Assembly (NCBI RefSeq): GCF_003255815.1 | Contig: NC_037689.1 | Coordinates: 140,409,356-140,473,355 of the forward strand | From: Theropithecus gelada | Lineage: Eukaryota > Chordata > Mammalia > Primates > Cercopithecidae | Direction: 5' to 3' | DNA length: 64,000 nt | Shown here: positions 1-11,672 of the stretch, piece after piece | How the letters are laid out: each line of letters opens with the position of its first letter | Position numbering within the stretch: position 1 is the stretch's first letter | Program-made: the position numbers and the translations under genes | The notes under the pieces: generated by a model | What the model saw: the letters and a program-made list of their open reading frames with translations, nothing else | Told to the model about the DNA's origin: nothing | Databases searched by the model: none

Positions 1-239
1 GATTCTGATGTGAAGTGCTAGAACTCAGGTCTTTACATGATATCTGTAACTACTTACACTCTGATCTCCTTTTTTTTTTTTCTTTAAAAGCACTTGCACT
101 AGTGACATTTGAATCTCTTCATCGTTCTTTTTTTTTTTTTTTGAATTGTAAAATCATATAACTGTTGGCTTTCTGAGTGTCTTTCAGTTTCCTATATGTG
201 CCAATGTCTTTTCTACATGGAGACTGTTTCTCATTTTTT

Positions 240-645
240 TCTCTTTGCCTGGAATTATTTTCTCCCTTCTATACACAGTGCCAGATCGCACTTAAATTAT
301 TATTGGTTACATTAATTAATAACCTTAGGTCTTTAGCCCATGGGTACCTCCACACTTGAGTTCCTCTCTGGCCACTTTATGTAAAGTTTTATCCAACACC
401 TCCTGTCCCCATAGCTAACATTTTATATGCCTTCCTGGCATTATTGTTTTCTTGTTAATAATTATCATTCTCAAATATATTTTACTTTCTTCTTCTTGTT
501 TTCAGTTTGCTTTCTCCAGTATATTACAAATTCCATGACAACAATTATCTCAGCCTGTTTTATTCACTACTATATTCTCATGACTTCAGAAAGTGTCTAG
601 CATGTAATAAGTACTTAATAAATATTTGTTGCATTGAGTCTTCAA
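240..645 (+). mobile_element. L2 LINE, 3' end fragment
   Basis: The right end carries the typical L2 3' terminus: a 'gtctagcatgtaataag' stretch (compare the family's 'cctggcacatagtagg') followed by 'tacttaataaatatttgtt'. Upstream text fits the L2 3' UTR more loosely, so the left edge is approximate. Runs of T at 70-81 and 128-142 lie outside the element. It is noncoding and ancient, and is followed at once by a second L2 in the opposite orientation. Confidence 0.7.
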
Positions 646-652
646 TATACAT

Positions 653-820
653 AATTTATTCAACAAACACTTATTAAGCATTTATTATGTTCCAGGCACT
701 ATGCTATGTACTGAGGATATGTTGCAGAACAAGACTGACATTACCACTGCACTTAAACCTGTGAAAAGCAGGTAAGTAAATGGGCATTTGCAATATAAAG
801 TGTTAAGGAAGTAAGACAGG
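653..820 (-). mobile_element. L2 LINE, 3' end fragment (reverse)
   Basis: Begins with 'attcaacaaacacttatta' and continues through 'ccaggcactatgctatgtac' and a stretch reading 'gcagaacaagactgacatt'. This is the reverse complement of the L2 3' end. It sits tail to tail with the L2 at 240-645, only a few bases away. The right edge is uncertain. Just beyond it, 818-837 resembles one end of a hAT-type element, but this is too short to call. Confidence 0.75.
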
Positions 821-958
821 AGTCAGCAAACTGTGGAGGCATATTAGAGGAGCATCTTGTCTAGCCTGTGGCATCAGAGGATGCTTCTGAAATCTGAAGA
901 ACTGAGACCTGAAGTTACTGGCGTAGCTTATGTAGATTTCTGTAGTATATTGTCTGAA

Positions 959-1165
959 CCAGGGGTCAGTAAATTTTTATCTGTCAACTTTTCTCTATCA
1001 AGAGTCAGTTAACAAATATTTTAGGTTTGTGGGTCACATATGGTCCCCATTACAATTAACCAATTTTACCCTTGTTGCAAAAGCAGTCATAAATAATGCA
1101 TAAACTAATAGCATGGCTCTTTGCCAATACAACTTTAATTGCAAAGAAAGGTGGCAGCACAAACT
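959..1165 (+). mobile_element. hAT-type DNA transposon remnant (MER/Charlie group)
   Basis: Starts with 'caggggtcagtaaa', like the inverted-repeat terminus of a nonautonomous hAT family. It then follows that family's body: 'aacaaatattttaggtttgtgggtcacat' is split by changes, followed by the 'aaagcagtcataaataat' block and 'tacaactttaattgcaaag'. The right terminus is missing. It has no coding capacity. A second member of the same family lies at 50250-50517. I do not assign a subfamily. Confidence 0.7.
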
Positions 1166-1533
1166 ATCTTTTCATAACTCTCAATATAGCCCCATGGATT
1201 TCAATTTTTTTTAAGTAACAGAACACTTTCTTCAAAAACACTTTATGTGGAATACCAGTACCTAATGAGACAAATGTCCTTGATTAAAACTGTGGTAGAA
1301 GTCTGGAGACCCTTACCTCTCTTTCCCAGTGATTAGAGGAACAAGTAGGTAAGCTTCCTTCTTCCAGCATAACAATCATCCACTTTTCATTTCTCTTTCT
1401 CCTTATATGGTTTCCTCCACATCCCTTATAATAATAGCTGAGGCCAATAAGGTTGTTCTAACTAAGAAAATCAAACCAGAAAAGTTGATATTCAAAAATA
1501 GAATCAGCCCAATTTATTTGGGAAATTCTCAAA
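1166..1533. other. unassigned AT-rich sequence
   Basis: No gene or clear repeat is recognised here. The frame beginning at 1407 lacks codon structure and runs into the LTR that follows. Confidence 0.5.
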
Positions 1534-1538
1534 GATAC

Positions 1539-2356
1539 TGCTATGTATTGAATTGTGCACTACTGCCCCCACTCCACCCACCAAATTCATATGTTGAAGC
1601 AATAACTTTTATTGTGATTGTATTAGTCCAGTCTCATACTGCTATAAAGAAATACCTGAAACTAGGTAATTTTTAAAGAAAAGAGGTTTAATTGACTCAG
1701 TTCCACAGGCTATACATGAAGCATGGCTGGGAAGGCCTCAGGAAACTTACAATCATGGCAGAAGGCAAAGGGGAAGCAGGCACATCTTCACACGGTGGCA
1801 GGAGAGAGATAGTGAAGGGGGAGATGCTACACACTTTTACACAACCAAATCTCATGAGAACTCACTTGCTATCATGAGAACAGCAAGAAGGATGTCTGCC
1901 CCCATGATCCAAACACCTCCCACCAGGTCTGTCCTCTAATATTGAGGACTACAATTGGATATGAATGAGATTTAGGTGGGGACACAGATGCAAACCACAT
2001 CAGTGACTGTATTTGGAGATAGGGCTTGTAAGGAGGTAATTAAAGTTAAATTAGGTCATAAGAGTGTGGTCCTGATATAATAAGATTATTATCCTTACAA
2101 GAAGAAACAGAACATCCCCCACTCCTTACTCCTTTCTCCCTCATCACATGGACCATAGGAAGGCTATACGAGGAAACAAAGAGAAGGCAGCCTTCTACAA
2201 CCCAGAAGCCAGGAAGAGAAACCTCATCAGATACCAACTCTGAGGGCACCCTGATCTTAGACCTCCAGCCTCCAGAACTGTGAGAAAATGAATTTCTATT
2301 GTTTACACCACCCAGTTTAGAGTATTTTGTTATGACAGCTAGAGCAGACTAAGGCA
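1539..2356 (+). mobile_element. MLT1-type MaLR solo LTR, split by an MST LTR
   Basis: The LTR is in two parts, 1539-1618 and 2003-2356. The left part has the MLT1 start ('attgaattgtg', 'aattcatatgttgaa'). The right part resumes with 'gtgactgtatttggag' and ends with 'cctccagcctccagaactg', a 'gtttacaccacccagt' block and 'gcagactaaggca'. Five-base flanks GATAC (1534-1538) and GACAC (2357-2361) look like the target-site duplication with one mismatch. Being a solo LTR, it has no retroviral genes. The frame on the minus strand at 2046-2249 is incidental. Confidence 0.85.
1619..2002 (-). mobile_element. MST-type MaLR solo LTR nested in MLT1
   Basis: In plus-strand reading it starts 'tgtattagtccagtctcata' and contains 'aagaggtttaattgactca', 'ggcctcaggaaacttacaat' and 'catggcagaaggcaaagggg', the reverse complement of an MST/THE1-class LTR. 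It ends 'accacatca'. Flanks GTGAT (1614-1618) and GTGAC (2003-2007) form a five-base duplication with one mismatch. Removing the LTR restores MLT1 continuity, so it inserted after the MLT1. It is noncoding. Confidence 0.88.
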
Positions 2357-2361
2357 GACAC

Positions 2362-5044
2362 TCTTCAAAAAAAGCTGAGCTATAGTTTTATGTCCTAATT
2401 TAATATCACAGTTGATCTTTGACCTTTTATAAATATTTTGCCAAGCTGCTTCCTGGAGCCCACGAATTATCTTTGAGGTGGCATTTACGGTTTGAAATTT
2501 CTTGCTGAGTCACTCAATTACTACTTATGGTTTCTGACTACTTAATGCTGCCCTAGCTTTTGAGGGGAGCTGATTACCAACTGTGTATAAAGCAGGAGAT
2601 GCTACCTAAGAAATCAGGATTAGTTGTTCTGAAATAGTTGGACATATTTTTCGTCAAGGAAGTAACACTTAAACTGCTGCTTGTCCAATGTGTCTTTATT
2701 TTCTAGGCCTGTGCTATTCTTTCTTTAGGAAAGATGGCATAATAAACAGACAAGGCACATGTGTGACTACTGACTCTGAAAAACTAGCCAAGCTGAACGC
2801 TAAGTAAATGAATGTAGCAAAAGAGCTTATTAATAGCCCAGAAGTCACACAGAGAATGCTGTCAAATCTTTCAAAGACAGATTGGTAAGTATACACAGCA
2901 TCTTGCTTATCTTCACATTAGAGCTGCTGTGAATGAGCTACTTAATAATAATCTTGGAGAGTCTTGAATAAGCAGCCTAGGCACTTGCCTACATTAAAAC
3001 TATAGAAACATTGTGCTAGAACACAGAGAGCGGCAGTTATGTTTTCTCTGTGATCTGAAGAGTACTTAGTAGAAAGTCATTGCACGCTAAGGCTCTCACT
3101 GCACACCGTTTCCTCACTTGAAGGATGGGATATTGGTGCCTGTTTTGATTATAACATAGAAATCCAGACTTTTTTGTCTATATTTTATACTTTTCAGGGT
3201 TGGAGCTGGAGACCGATCGCCCTAGCTAATGCTAAGCGTCGACTATAGGATGATATTTGGAAAAAGTAACTGTGACCTCAACTGAATGGTATGTCCTAGA
3301 ACTCCTGAGGGACTCCAAGTGGAGAGTGACATGGAAGGCCCGGCAAAAAAGTAATCATATAGAGTGCTTTTCAGAAAGATGAGAAACTACTTGAGCCAGT
3401 GAGGTGTTTTCTCTTGAAAAGTAGTCCTCTCAAAAGTTCAGAATTCTTTTACCAATGTTAGCATTGCATAAACCGTTTCTGAAACCCATTTTGAAAATGA
3501 AGTTTCTACATAATATTCTTCCGGTCAGATAGATGTCATTCCTTAGTGGTAATTAGATTATTTGCAGCACCCGGAATATACTCTGAGCCCGTTTTTAATG
3601 AATTAAATTTTCAGCTAAGCTAGTTAATAATAATTTAGGACACAAAATTATGTGAGATTATATAGTAATGAAACTTACTTTTCAAATGGCTAAAGGATCA
3701 GCTCTGGTAAGACTTTTAAAAGGGATGCTCCAGAAAGGTTTCGGGCAAATGGAGTAAGAATTTAATAGGTGTGAGGCTTTCCGGCGGGAGGAATGGGGGG
3801 TAGCACTCACAAAGAGAGAACACGCAGTTTGATAGATACATTTAGATAGCCTTGCTAAGAATTTGATCATATTTTATTCATAGTCAAAATATATTTGATC
3901 TTGGCAAGAACTAACAGAGCTTTTGGGGTCATGGTAGGAGACCTAGATATCTTCTAAATATAAGAGTACATCATTGGTGAATTTTCAGAAGAGAAGTGAC
4001 GTACTTAGAATTACATTTATTCTGTGGTCAAAATGGACTAGAGGGTGGGAAGCTGAGTGAATCTGAGTCATGCAGCTGTTGCTGTCACCCAGTTCAAAGA
4101 TTATGGTAGCTGAGGCAGTGGCTCTAGACATTTAGGAAAGTGACCAGAACTAAAAGATATTTAAAAAGTAAAACATAATAGTTAGCATAGCTTAACATTT
4201 ATAGGGCTATCTCTTATATGTCCCTTCATAGATGCTGATAGTATCACACTAAAATGAAGACACTATTTGCTGATAACATTTGTTCCTGGCTTAAGAGAAG
4301 GGCAAACCCAAGAGAACAATTGAGCTGAATAAATTGTAGGTTTATATAATAAATATACTCATTTATACATAGCAGTCAGCAACTCGTGATTTTAAAACAG
4401 TGATTCATAAAACAAAATAATATGATTGGGGATAGTCATTTTGAACATTGAAGTTATATTTGAACACATTTAGCCCATCATTCCCTATGATTTATATATA
4501 TGCAATCAAATTCAAAGTGAGCTTCGGCTTTCATTTGAGTGGAGTGTTTTTTATAGTAATTGCGAATTTGGCAGGATTCACTTTTGGTGGGAGTTCTTGA
4601 TAATTGTTTCTTTGAATGGAAATGGACCCAATTATTCTTCCCTAGTATCAGCTGTCGATGCAGCATGAAACAAGTGAAACAGCATGGTGGCACTGATTCC
4701 TTCTCATTATGACAAACTGACCTGTCATTAATGATTTCTACTGGGAAATGCTGACAATAACTTTTGGAACTTTGTCCTGGACGTGGGATCCTTATTTGAA
4801 ACAGAAAGAAGCCCAGATGAAACTACCAGCTGCACAGGAGCCAGCTTCGGAGTCCCAGCAGCGTAGGTCTAACTGTCTAGTGGGCAAACACCTGTGGTCT
4901 GTCTATACCGAGCAGTTGCAGCACCAAACTGAATACTTTACACCTGTGAAGCCTCATTTATCCAGATCGAGCTGCTGATTGGAATGATATACTTAGAGAG
5001 TTCAGTTCAACAGATAGGATATTCAAAAGAGAAACACATTTGTA
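2362..5044. other. unassigned single-copy-like sequence
   Basis: About 2.7 kb in which I recognise no repeat and no coding gene. Frames here are short (71-76 codons at most), with no homology that I know. It contains the candidate exon at 2707-2884, and a small CpG group near 3210-3245 that is unusual for this CpG-poor window. Degraded ancient repeats may be present below what can be seen by eye. Confidence 0.55.
2707..2884 (+). other. candidate noncoding exon with strong splice-site matches
   Basis: A pyrimidine-rich stretch ending 'tgtctttattttctag' (2691-2706) is a good 3' splice-site match. At 2885 'gtaagtat' is a near-consensus 5' splice site, preceded by 'attg'. The 178-base interval has no long open frame on the plus strand, so if real it would belong to a noncoding or untranslated exon. 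Such pairs also occur by chance, and nothing else here supports transcription. Confidence 0.25.
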
Positions 5045-5058
5045 AAACTTCAGCTGAT

Positions 5059-5357
5059 GCCGGGCACGGTGGCTCACACCTGTAATCCCAGCACTTTGGG
5101 CAGCCGAGGTGGGCGGATCACGAGGTCAGGAGATCGAGACCAGCCTGGCTAACATGGTGAAACCACGTCTCTCTCCTAAACATACAAAAAAGTTAGCCAG
5201 GTGTGGTGGCGTGGTGGCGTGGTGGCGGGCGCCTGTAGTCCCAGCTACTGCTGAGGCAAGAGAATGGCCTTAACCCAGGAGGCGGAGCTTGCAGTGAGCA
5301 GAGATCGCACCACTGCATTCCAGCCTGGGCTGCAGAGCGTCTCAAAACAACAACAAA
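5059..5357 (+). mobile_element. AluY-like SINE
   Basis: Full-length dimeric Alu starting 'gccgggcacggtggctcac', with 'cacgaggtcaggagatcgag' and 'ggcggagcttgcagtgagc', the latter two typical of AluY. It ends in an A-rich tail with CAA units. Flanking copies at 5045-5057 ('aaacttcagctga') and 5358-5370 ('aaactttagctga') are a 13-base target duplication with one mismatch. An internal eight-base unit is present three times at 5203-5226. Confidence 0.95.
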
Positions 5358-5370
5358 AAACTTTAGCTGA

Positions 5371-5924
5371 GTGCCATCTTTAAGATGACAAAACGATCGC
5401 TAGATCCAATGGAGAAGGGAAATCAGATAAGATAGTTACTTGGAATCACAAAACAAAGCAATTGGCTGTTGTTGCTCTGGTAAATATATTTATTTGTTGT
5501 CAATATAGGAAAAATATATGTGGCAGATAAAATAATTTTGAGCCCACTATTGCCTCTCCCTGGGCATGCAGTGAGAGCACATTTCTCAGTCTCCCGTGTA
5601 GCTGGGTGGGTGTAATGTGACCGAGTTAGTGGAAACGTGAGCAAAAGTGATGTGATATTTCTACTGTCATGCAAATAAGAGTAAATGACTTTTGTCAGCT
5701 GGCTTTCTCAGAACTCTGGGTACAGATAGAAACAAAGCACTGTGTCATGGTAATAGTGCAAAATAGTAATAACCTAGATTTCTGAGTCTCTTAATGAGGC
5801 TGACCATTGAACCACAGAGTGAGAAATGCATCTGGTCTGTCTTCAGTCCCTGAAATTTAGGGGGCTGTTTTTTTGTCTCTCCATAGCCTGGATAACCTTT
5901 AAATACTAATACTAATACTAATAC
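5371..5924. other. unassigned sequence
   Basis: No gene is seen. The 5520-5680 part ('tgggcatgcagtgagagc' to 'aaaagtgatgtgatatttc') has the feel of an old LTR or transposon fragment, but I cannot name it. A short six-base repeat (ATACTA about four times) lies at 5903-5926. Confidence 0.45.
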
Positions 5925-6150
5925 ATAATGATAGCAGCAACAGCTACTGTGTATTGGTCACATAATATGAGCTAGGTGTTGTGCTAAGCCTTTCATAAAA
6001 GATATTTCATGCTATCCTCACAAACAAAATCTGCCAGGTAAATACTACAGTTCTTATTTCATAAATTAAGAAACAAACTCGGAGTAGGAAAGTGATTGAC
6101 CTAAGGTCTCACAGTAATCACGTCACAATTCAACTGCCTGGTTTTAAATG
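5925..6150 (+). mobile_element. MIR SINE
   Basis: Ancient tRNA-derived SINE in sense orientation. It shows the MIR core order: a 'gagctaggtgttgtgctaag' block, then 'tatcctcacaa', then 'taaattaagaaacaaactc', and finally 'cctaaggtctcacagtaatc'. It is noncoding. Confidence 0.8.
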
Positions 6151-6261
6151 TGTTTTTTTCTCTATATACGGCAGCCACTGAGTGTTCACATGTCAAACAG
6201 TTGTTTCCATATTTCACATGCGAATTTTCACTATTCAAATTTCTTTTTTTCTTTGCCTATA

Positions 6262-6614
6262 TGACATGGTTTGACTGTGTCCCCACCAACTCTCAAACTG
6301 AATTGTATCTCCCTGATTTCCCACGTGTTGTGGGAGGGACGCAGGGGGAGGCAGTTGAATCATGGGGACTGGTCTTTCCCATGCTATTCTCGTGATAGTA
6401 AATAAATCTCATGAGATCTGATGGGTTTATCAGGGGTTTCTGCTTTTGCTTCCTCCTCATTTTCCCTTGCTGCCACCGTGTAAGAAGTACCTTTCACCCT
6501 CTGCCATGATTATGAGACCTCCCCAGCCATGTGGAACTGGAAGTCAAATTAAACCTCCTTTCCTTCCCAGTCTCAGGTATGTCTTTATCAGCAACATAAA
6601 AACGAACTAATACA
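6262..6614 (+). mobile_element. THE1 solo LTR (MaLR)
   Basis: A 353-base LTR starting 'tgacatggtttgactgtgtc', with 'cccacgtgttgtgggaggga', 'cctccccagccatgtggaac' and the end 'aacgaactaataca'. Flanking CTATA at 6257-6261 and 6615-6619 is a perfect five-base target duplication, so this is a complete solo LTR left by LTR-LTR recombination. THE1 is limited to simian primates, which helps place the organism. It has no internal region and no coding. Confidence 0.93.
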
Positions 6615-6624
6615 CTATAACATT

Positions 6625-7060
6625 GACAAAAAGTGACACATTTTATTGGCCAAAGTGTGAGAAAACAAGCACACCCATACATTGGGTGGTAGAAGTAAAA
6701 ATGTTCTTTGTATGAAGTTTCACATGCCTTTTCACTTAACGGATCTAGTTCTAGAAATTTATTATACAAGTATACTCGTATGTGTGGGATTTACATACAA
6801 AGTTAGTCCTTACATTACTTTTTATAACAGTAAAATATTAGAAAAAAACTAAATATAAATCAGTAAGTGACTGTTTAAATAAATGATGCTAAGTATATAC
6901 CATACTATGTTGCTTTTTTAAAAAATGAGCAAATACTTTACATACTAGGGACAGGGAAAATGGCAGAATCTTTTTTATACGTTTTGTACATTGTTGTTAT
7001 ACTTTGAAATTTTACAATATGATGCATTACCCTTACAAACATAATTTTTAATTTTCAAAT
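6625..7060 (+). mobile_element. old L1 (L1M) 3' UTR fragment
   Basis: Matches the 3' tail of L1ME/L1MC-type elements: 'tctagaaatttattataca', a later 'aaactaaatataaatcag' block, a 'gtttaaataaatgatgctaa' block and 'ataccatactatgttg'. The end near 7000-7060 fits the terminal 3' UTR. The edges are approximate. Confidence 0.65.
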
Positions 7061-7589
7061 GTGTGCTTATATCTTGTTTCTTAAGGGTGGCTACTTCAGA
7101 GTTCTATTGTCATTCTTTATACCTATTCTATACATTTCTTTGTATATACTCAGTAGTCAATAAAATCTATTTTAAAAAGCCTATTTTGAAGGTAAAAGGA
7201 TTTTTTCATTTTAGGCTTTTAAAAATTCTTATATTTTTAATTTTTATGGCTGCATAGTAGGTATACATATTGATATGTTACATGAGATGTTTTGAAATAA
7301 GAATCCAGTGTGAAATGATCACATTGTGGAGAATGGGGTATCCATATCCTTGTGTTACAGACAATTCCGTTACATCCCTTAAGTTATGTTGAAATCTATA
7401 ATTAAGTCATTATTGACTACAGTCACCCCATTATGGTATCAAATAGTAGGTCTTACTCATTCCTTCTGACTAGATTTTTGTACCCATTTACCATTCCCAC
7501 CTACTCCCACCCCATCCTCACTATCCTTCCGAGCCTCTGGTAACCATTCTTCTACTCTATATGTGCATGAGTTCAATTGTTCTAATTTT

Positions 7590-10500
7590 TAGATCCCACA
7601 GATAAGTGAGAACTTGTGATGTTTGTCTTTCCACGACTGGTTCATTTCACTTAACGTAATGATCTCCAGTTCCATTCATGTTGCTGCCAAAGACTGGATC
7701 TCATTTTTTTTATGGCTGAATAGTACATCATTTTGTATATATACCACATTTTCTTTATCCATTCATCTGTTGATGGAAATACTGGTTGCTTCTACATCTT
7801 GGTTATTGTGAACAGTGCTGCAACAAACATTGGAGTGCAGACGACTCTTTGATATACTGATTTCCTTTCTTTTGGGTATATGCACATCAGTGGAATTGCT
7901 GGATCACATGGTAGCTCAACTTATATTGTTTTGAGGATCCTCTAAACTGTTCTTCATAGGGGTTGCACTAATTTACATTCCTAGCAACAGTGTACAAGGG
8001 TTTCCTTTTCTCTACATCTTCACCATCATTTGTTATTGCCTGTCTTTGGGATAAAAGCCATTTTAACAGGGTGAGAGGATATTTCATTGTAGTTTTGATT
8101 TGCATTTCTCTGATGATCGATGATGTTGAGAAACTTTTCATATATCTGTTTGCCATTCGAATGTCTTCTTTTGAGAAATGTCTATTCAAATCAATTTCCC
8201 ATTTCTTAAGTGGGTTATTAGGTTTTTTTCCCTATAGTATTGCTTGAGTTATTTTCTGATTATTAATCCTCTATCAGGTGGGTAGTTTGCAGATAATTTC
8301 TCCTTACTTTGAAGGTTGTCTATTCACTTTCTTGACTATTTCCTTTGTTGGGCAGAAGTTTTTTAACTTGATGTGACCCCATTTGTCCATTTTTGCTTTA
8401 ATTACCTGTGCTAGTGAGGTATTGCTCAAGAAATTTTTGCCCACAAAAATGTCCTGGAGATTTTCCCCAATGTTTTGCTGTAGTAGTTTCATAGTTTCAG
8501 GTATTAGGTATAAGTCTTTAATCCATTTTGATTTGATTTTTGTATATGGAAAGATACAGGTGCCTAGTTTCATTCTTCTGCATATGGAAATCCAGTTTTC
8601 ACAGCAGCATTTACTGGAGACTGTCTTTTATCCAGTGTATCTTATTGGCACCTTTGTCAAAAATGAGTTCACCAAAGATGTATGGATCTTTTTGTGGATT
8701 CTCTATTCTGTTCTATTGGTCTATGCATCTGTTTTTATGACAGTATCATGCTGTTTTGGTTACTATAGCTCTGTAGTATCATTTGAAGTAAGGTACCGTG
8801 ATTATTCCAGTTATCTTATTTTTGCTTAGGATAGCTTTTGCTATTCTGTGTCTTTTGCGGTTCTATATAAATTTTAGGATTATGTTTTCTATCTCTATGA
8901 AGAATGTCATTGGTATTTTTATAGAGATTTCATTGAATGTGCAGATTGCTTTGGGTATATTGGATACTGTAACAATATAGAATCTTCCAGTCCATGAATA
9001 TGGAATATTTTCCTACTTTTTGGTGTCCCCTTCTATTTATTTCATCAGTGTTTTATCTTTTTTATTATATAGATCTTTCACCTCCTTGGTTAATTCCTGG
9101 GTAATTAATTTTATTTGTGGCCACTAGGAATGAGATTATTTTTTGATTAGTGTTTCAGATTGTTCACTGTTGGCATATAGAAATGCTACTGATGTGTTTT
9201 ATGTTGATTTTGTTTCATGACACTTTATTGAATTTATTAGCTCTGAAAGCTTTTTGGTGGAGTCTTTATGTTTTCCCAGATGTAAGACAATATCATCTGA
9301 AAATAAAGATAATTTGACTTCTTCCGTTCCAAATTGGATGCCTTTTATTTCTTTCTCTTGTCTGCATGCTCCAGCTAGGAATTCTAGTACTGTGTTGAAT
9401 AACAACGGAAACAGTGGGCATCTTTGTTGTGTTCCAGATTTTAGAGAAAAGGGTTTCAGTCATTCACCATTCAGCATGATACTAGCTGTGGGTCTATCAT
9501 AAATGACTTTTATTATGTTCTTTCAATACCAAATTTTTAGAGGGTTTTTATCATGAAAGGATGTAGAAATTTACAAATGCATTTCAGCTTCAACTGAAAT
9601 GATTCTATAATTTTTATTCTTCATTCTGTTAGGGAAAAATAACACTTGGACATGATGAACGATCTTTCTAATATATTGTTGAATTCAGTTTCCTAGTATT
9701 TTGTTGAGGATTTTTACATCAATATTCATCAGAGATATTGGCCTGCAGTTTTCATTTTTTGACATGTCTTTGTCTGATTTTGGTAGCAGGGTAACACTGG
9801 CTTCAGAAAAATGAGATTGGAAGCTTTTATTCCTCCTCTGTTTTTTGAAATAATTTGACTAGAATTGATATTAGTTGTTCTTTAGATGTTTGGAATAATT
9901 CAGCAGTGGACCATTGGGTCCTAAGCTTTTCTTTACTGGGAAAATTTTTGCTGTGGCTTTAGTTTCATTACTTGTTATTGGTCTGTTAAGGTTTTGGAGT
10001 TCTTTCTGGTTCTACCTTGGTCGGTTGTATGTGTCTAGGAATTTTCCCATTTCTTCTAGATTCTCCAATATATTGGCATATAGTTGCTCATAGTAGCTAC
10101 TAACAATACTTTAAATTTCTATGGTGTCAGTTGTAATGTCTTTTTTTTCCCCATTCATGATTTTATTTAATGTATCTTTTCTCTTTCTTTCTTAGACTGG
10201 CTAAAAATTTGTCAATTTTAACTTTTCCAAAATAAAATACACTTTTTGTCTCATTGATCTTTTGTATTTTTTTCATTTCAATTACATTTATTTATGCTCT
10301 GATGTTTATAATTTCTTTTCTTCTACCAATTTTGAGTTGGGTTTGCTCTTGTACTTCTAGTTCTTTAAGACATATCTTTACATTGTTCATTTGAACTTTT
10401 TACTTTTTTTATGCAGGCACTTGTAGCAATATACACTTCCATCTTAGTACTGCTTTTACTGTATCTCGTACATTTGGTATGTTGTATTTTCATTATCATT

Positions 10501-11325
10501 TGTTTCAGTATTTTTTAAATTTCCTTATTAATTTCTTTATTGATGCATAGGTTATTCAGAAGCATATTTTTAAAATTTCTACGTATTTGTATGGTTTCAA
10601 AATTCTTCTTGTTATTAATCACTAGTTTCATTCCATGGTGGTCAGAGAAGATGATTGATATTATTTCATCTCTTTGTATGTTTGAAGATGTGCTTTGTTC
10701 TAATAAGTGGTCAATATTTGAGAATGATCCATGTTCTGAGAGAGAAAATGTGCATTCTGCAGTCGCTGGATGAAATGTTGTGTAAATATCTACTAGATTC
10801 ATTTGTTCTGTAGTGCAGATGAAGTTTGATGTCTCTGTTGATTTTCTCTAAAGAAGATCTGTTCAGTTCTGAAAGTGGGGTGTTGAAGTCTCTAACTATC
10901 ATTGTATTGGGGCCCATTTCTCTCTTTAGCTCTAATGATATTTACTTTATTTATCTTGGTGCTTCAGTGTTTGGTGAATATATATTTAAAATTGTTAAAA
11001 CCTATTGCTGAATTGGCCCTTTTATTACTATATAGTGATCTTAATTGCCTCTTCTCACAGTTTTTGTCTTGAAATATATTTTGTCTGATATAAGTATAGC
11101 AACTCCTGCTTTTTCTTTTGGTTTCTATTGGCATGGACTATCTTTTTTCATCCCTTTATTTTCTGTCTATGTGTGTCTTTAGAAGTGAAATGTGTTTCTT
11201 GCATGAAACAGATCAATGAATCTTGTTTTTTCATGTATTCAGCAAGTTTATGTCGTTTGACTGGAGAGGTTAGTTTGTTTATATTCAATGTTATTACTAA
11301 TAAGTAAGGACTTACTCTGCTATTT
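7590..11325 (-). pseudogene. L1 ORF2 remnant (endonuclease, reverse transcriptase, Cys-rich end)
   Basis: This is a decayed ORF2 of LINE-1. Endonuclease pieces at 10711-10917 include a DFNTPLSELNRSS stretch, and at 10515-10802 IISIIFSDHHGMKL, matching the SDH motif region. The reverse transcriptase active-site segment at 9199-9405 reads LFSDDIVLHL, in place of the family's FADD box. C-terminal pieces are at 8304-8573 (KIKSKWIKDL, WGHIKLKNFC) and 7968-8189 (FSKEDIRMANRYMKS, IIREMQIKTTMKYPLT). Stops and frameshifts separate the pieces, so no enzyme can be made. Confidence 0.88.
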
Positions 11326-11672
11326 TGCTATTTTTTACTGGTTGTTTTGTGGCTTTTTCTACCTTCTTTCTTTTCTTCCTGTTTTCCTTTAGTGAAAGCA
11401 ATTTTCTCTAGTGATATAATTTACTTTCTTGTATTTTACTTTTTGTTTATCCATTGCATGTTTTTTGGTTTAAGGTTACCATGAGGCTTGCAAATACTAT
11501 ATTAATACCATTATTTTGACATAACTTGTTAACGTGGTTTACATAAATAAACAAGCAAAAAGAAAACCGACAACAGCTCTAAGTTTATCCTCCCGCTTTT
11601 AACATTTTATCATTTCTATTTATATATTATTTTTATCAATAGTTTCTATTTCTTGAGGAGTTGTTATTTTTT

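Noticed and set aside
8383..8829. 148-codon plus-strand frame, the longest in the window
   Set aside because: It is antisense to the L1 ORF2 remnant, whose minus strand gives recognisable ORF2 protein pieces.
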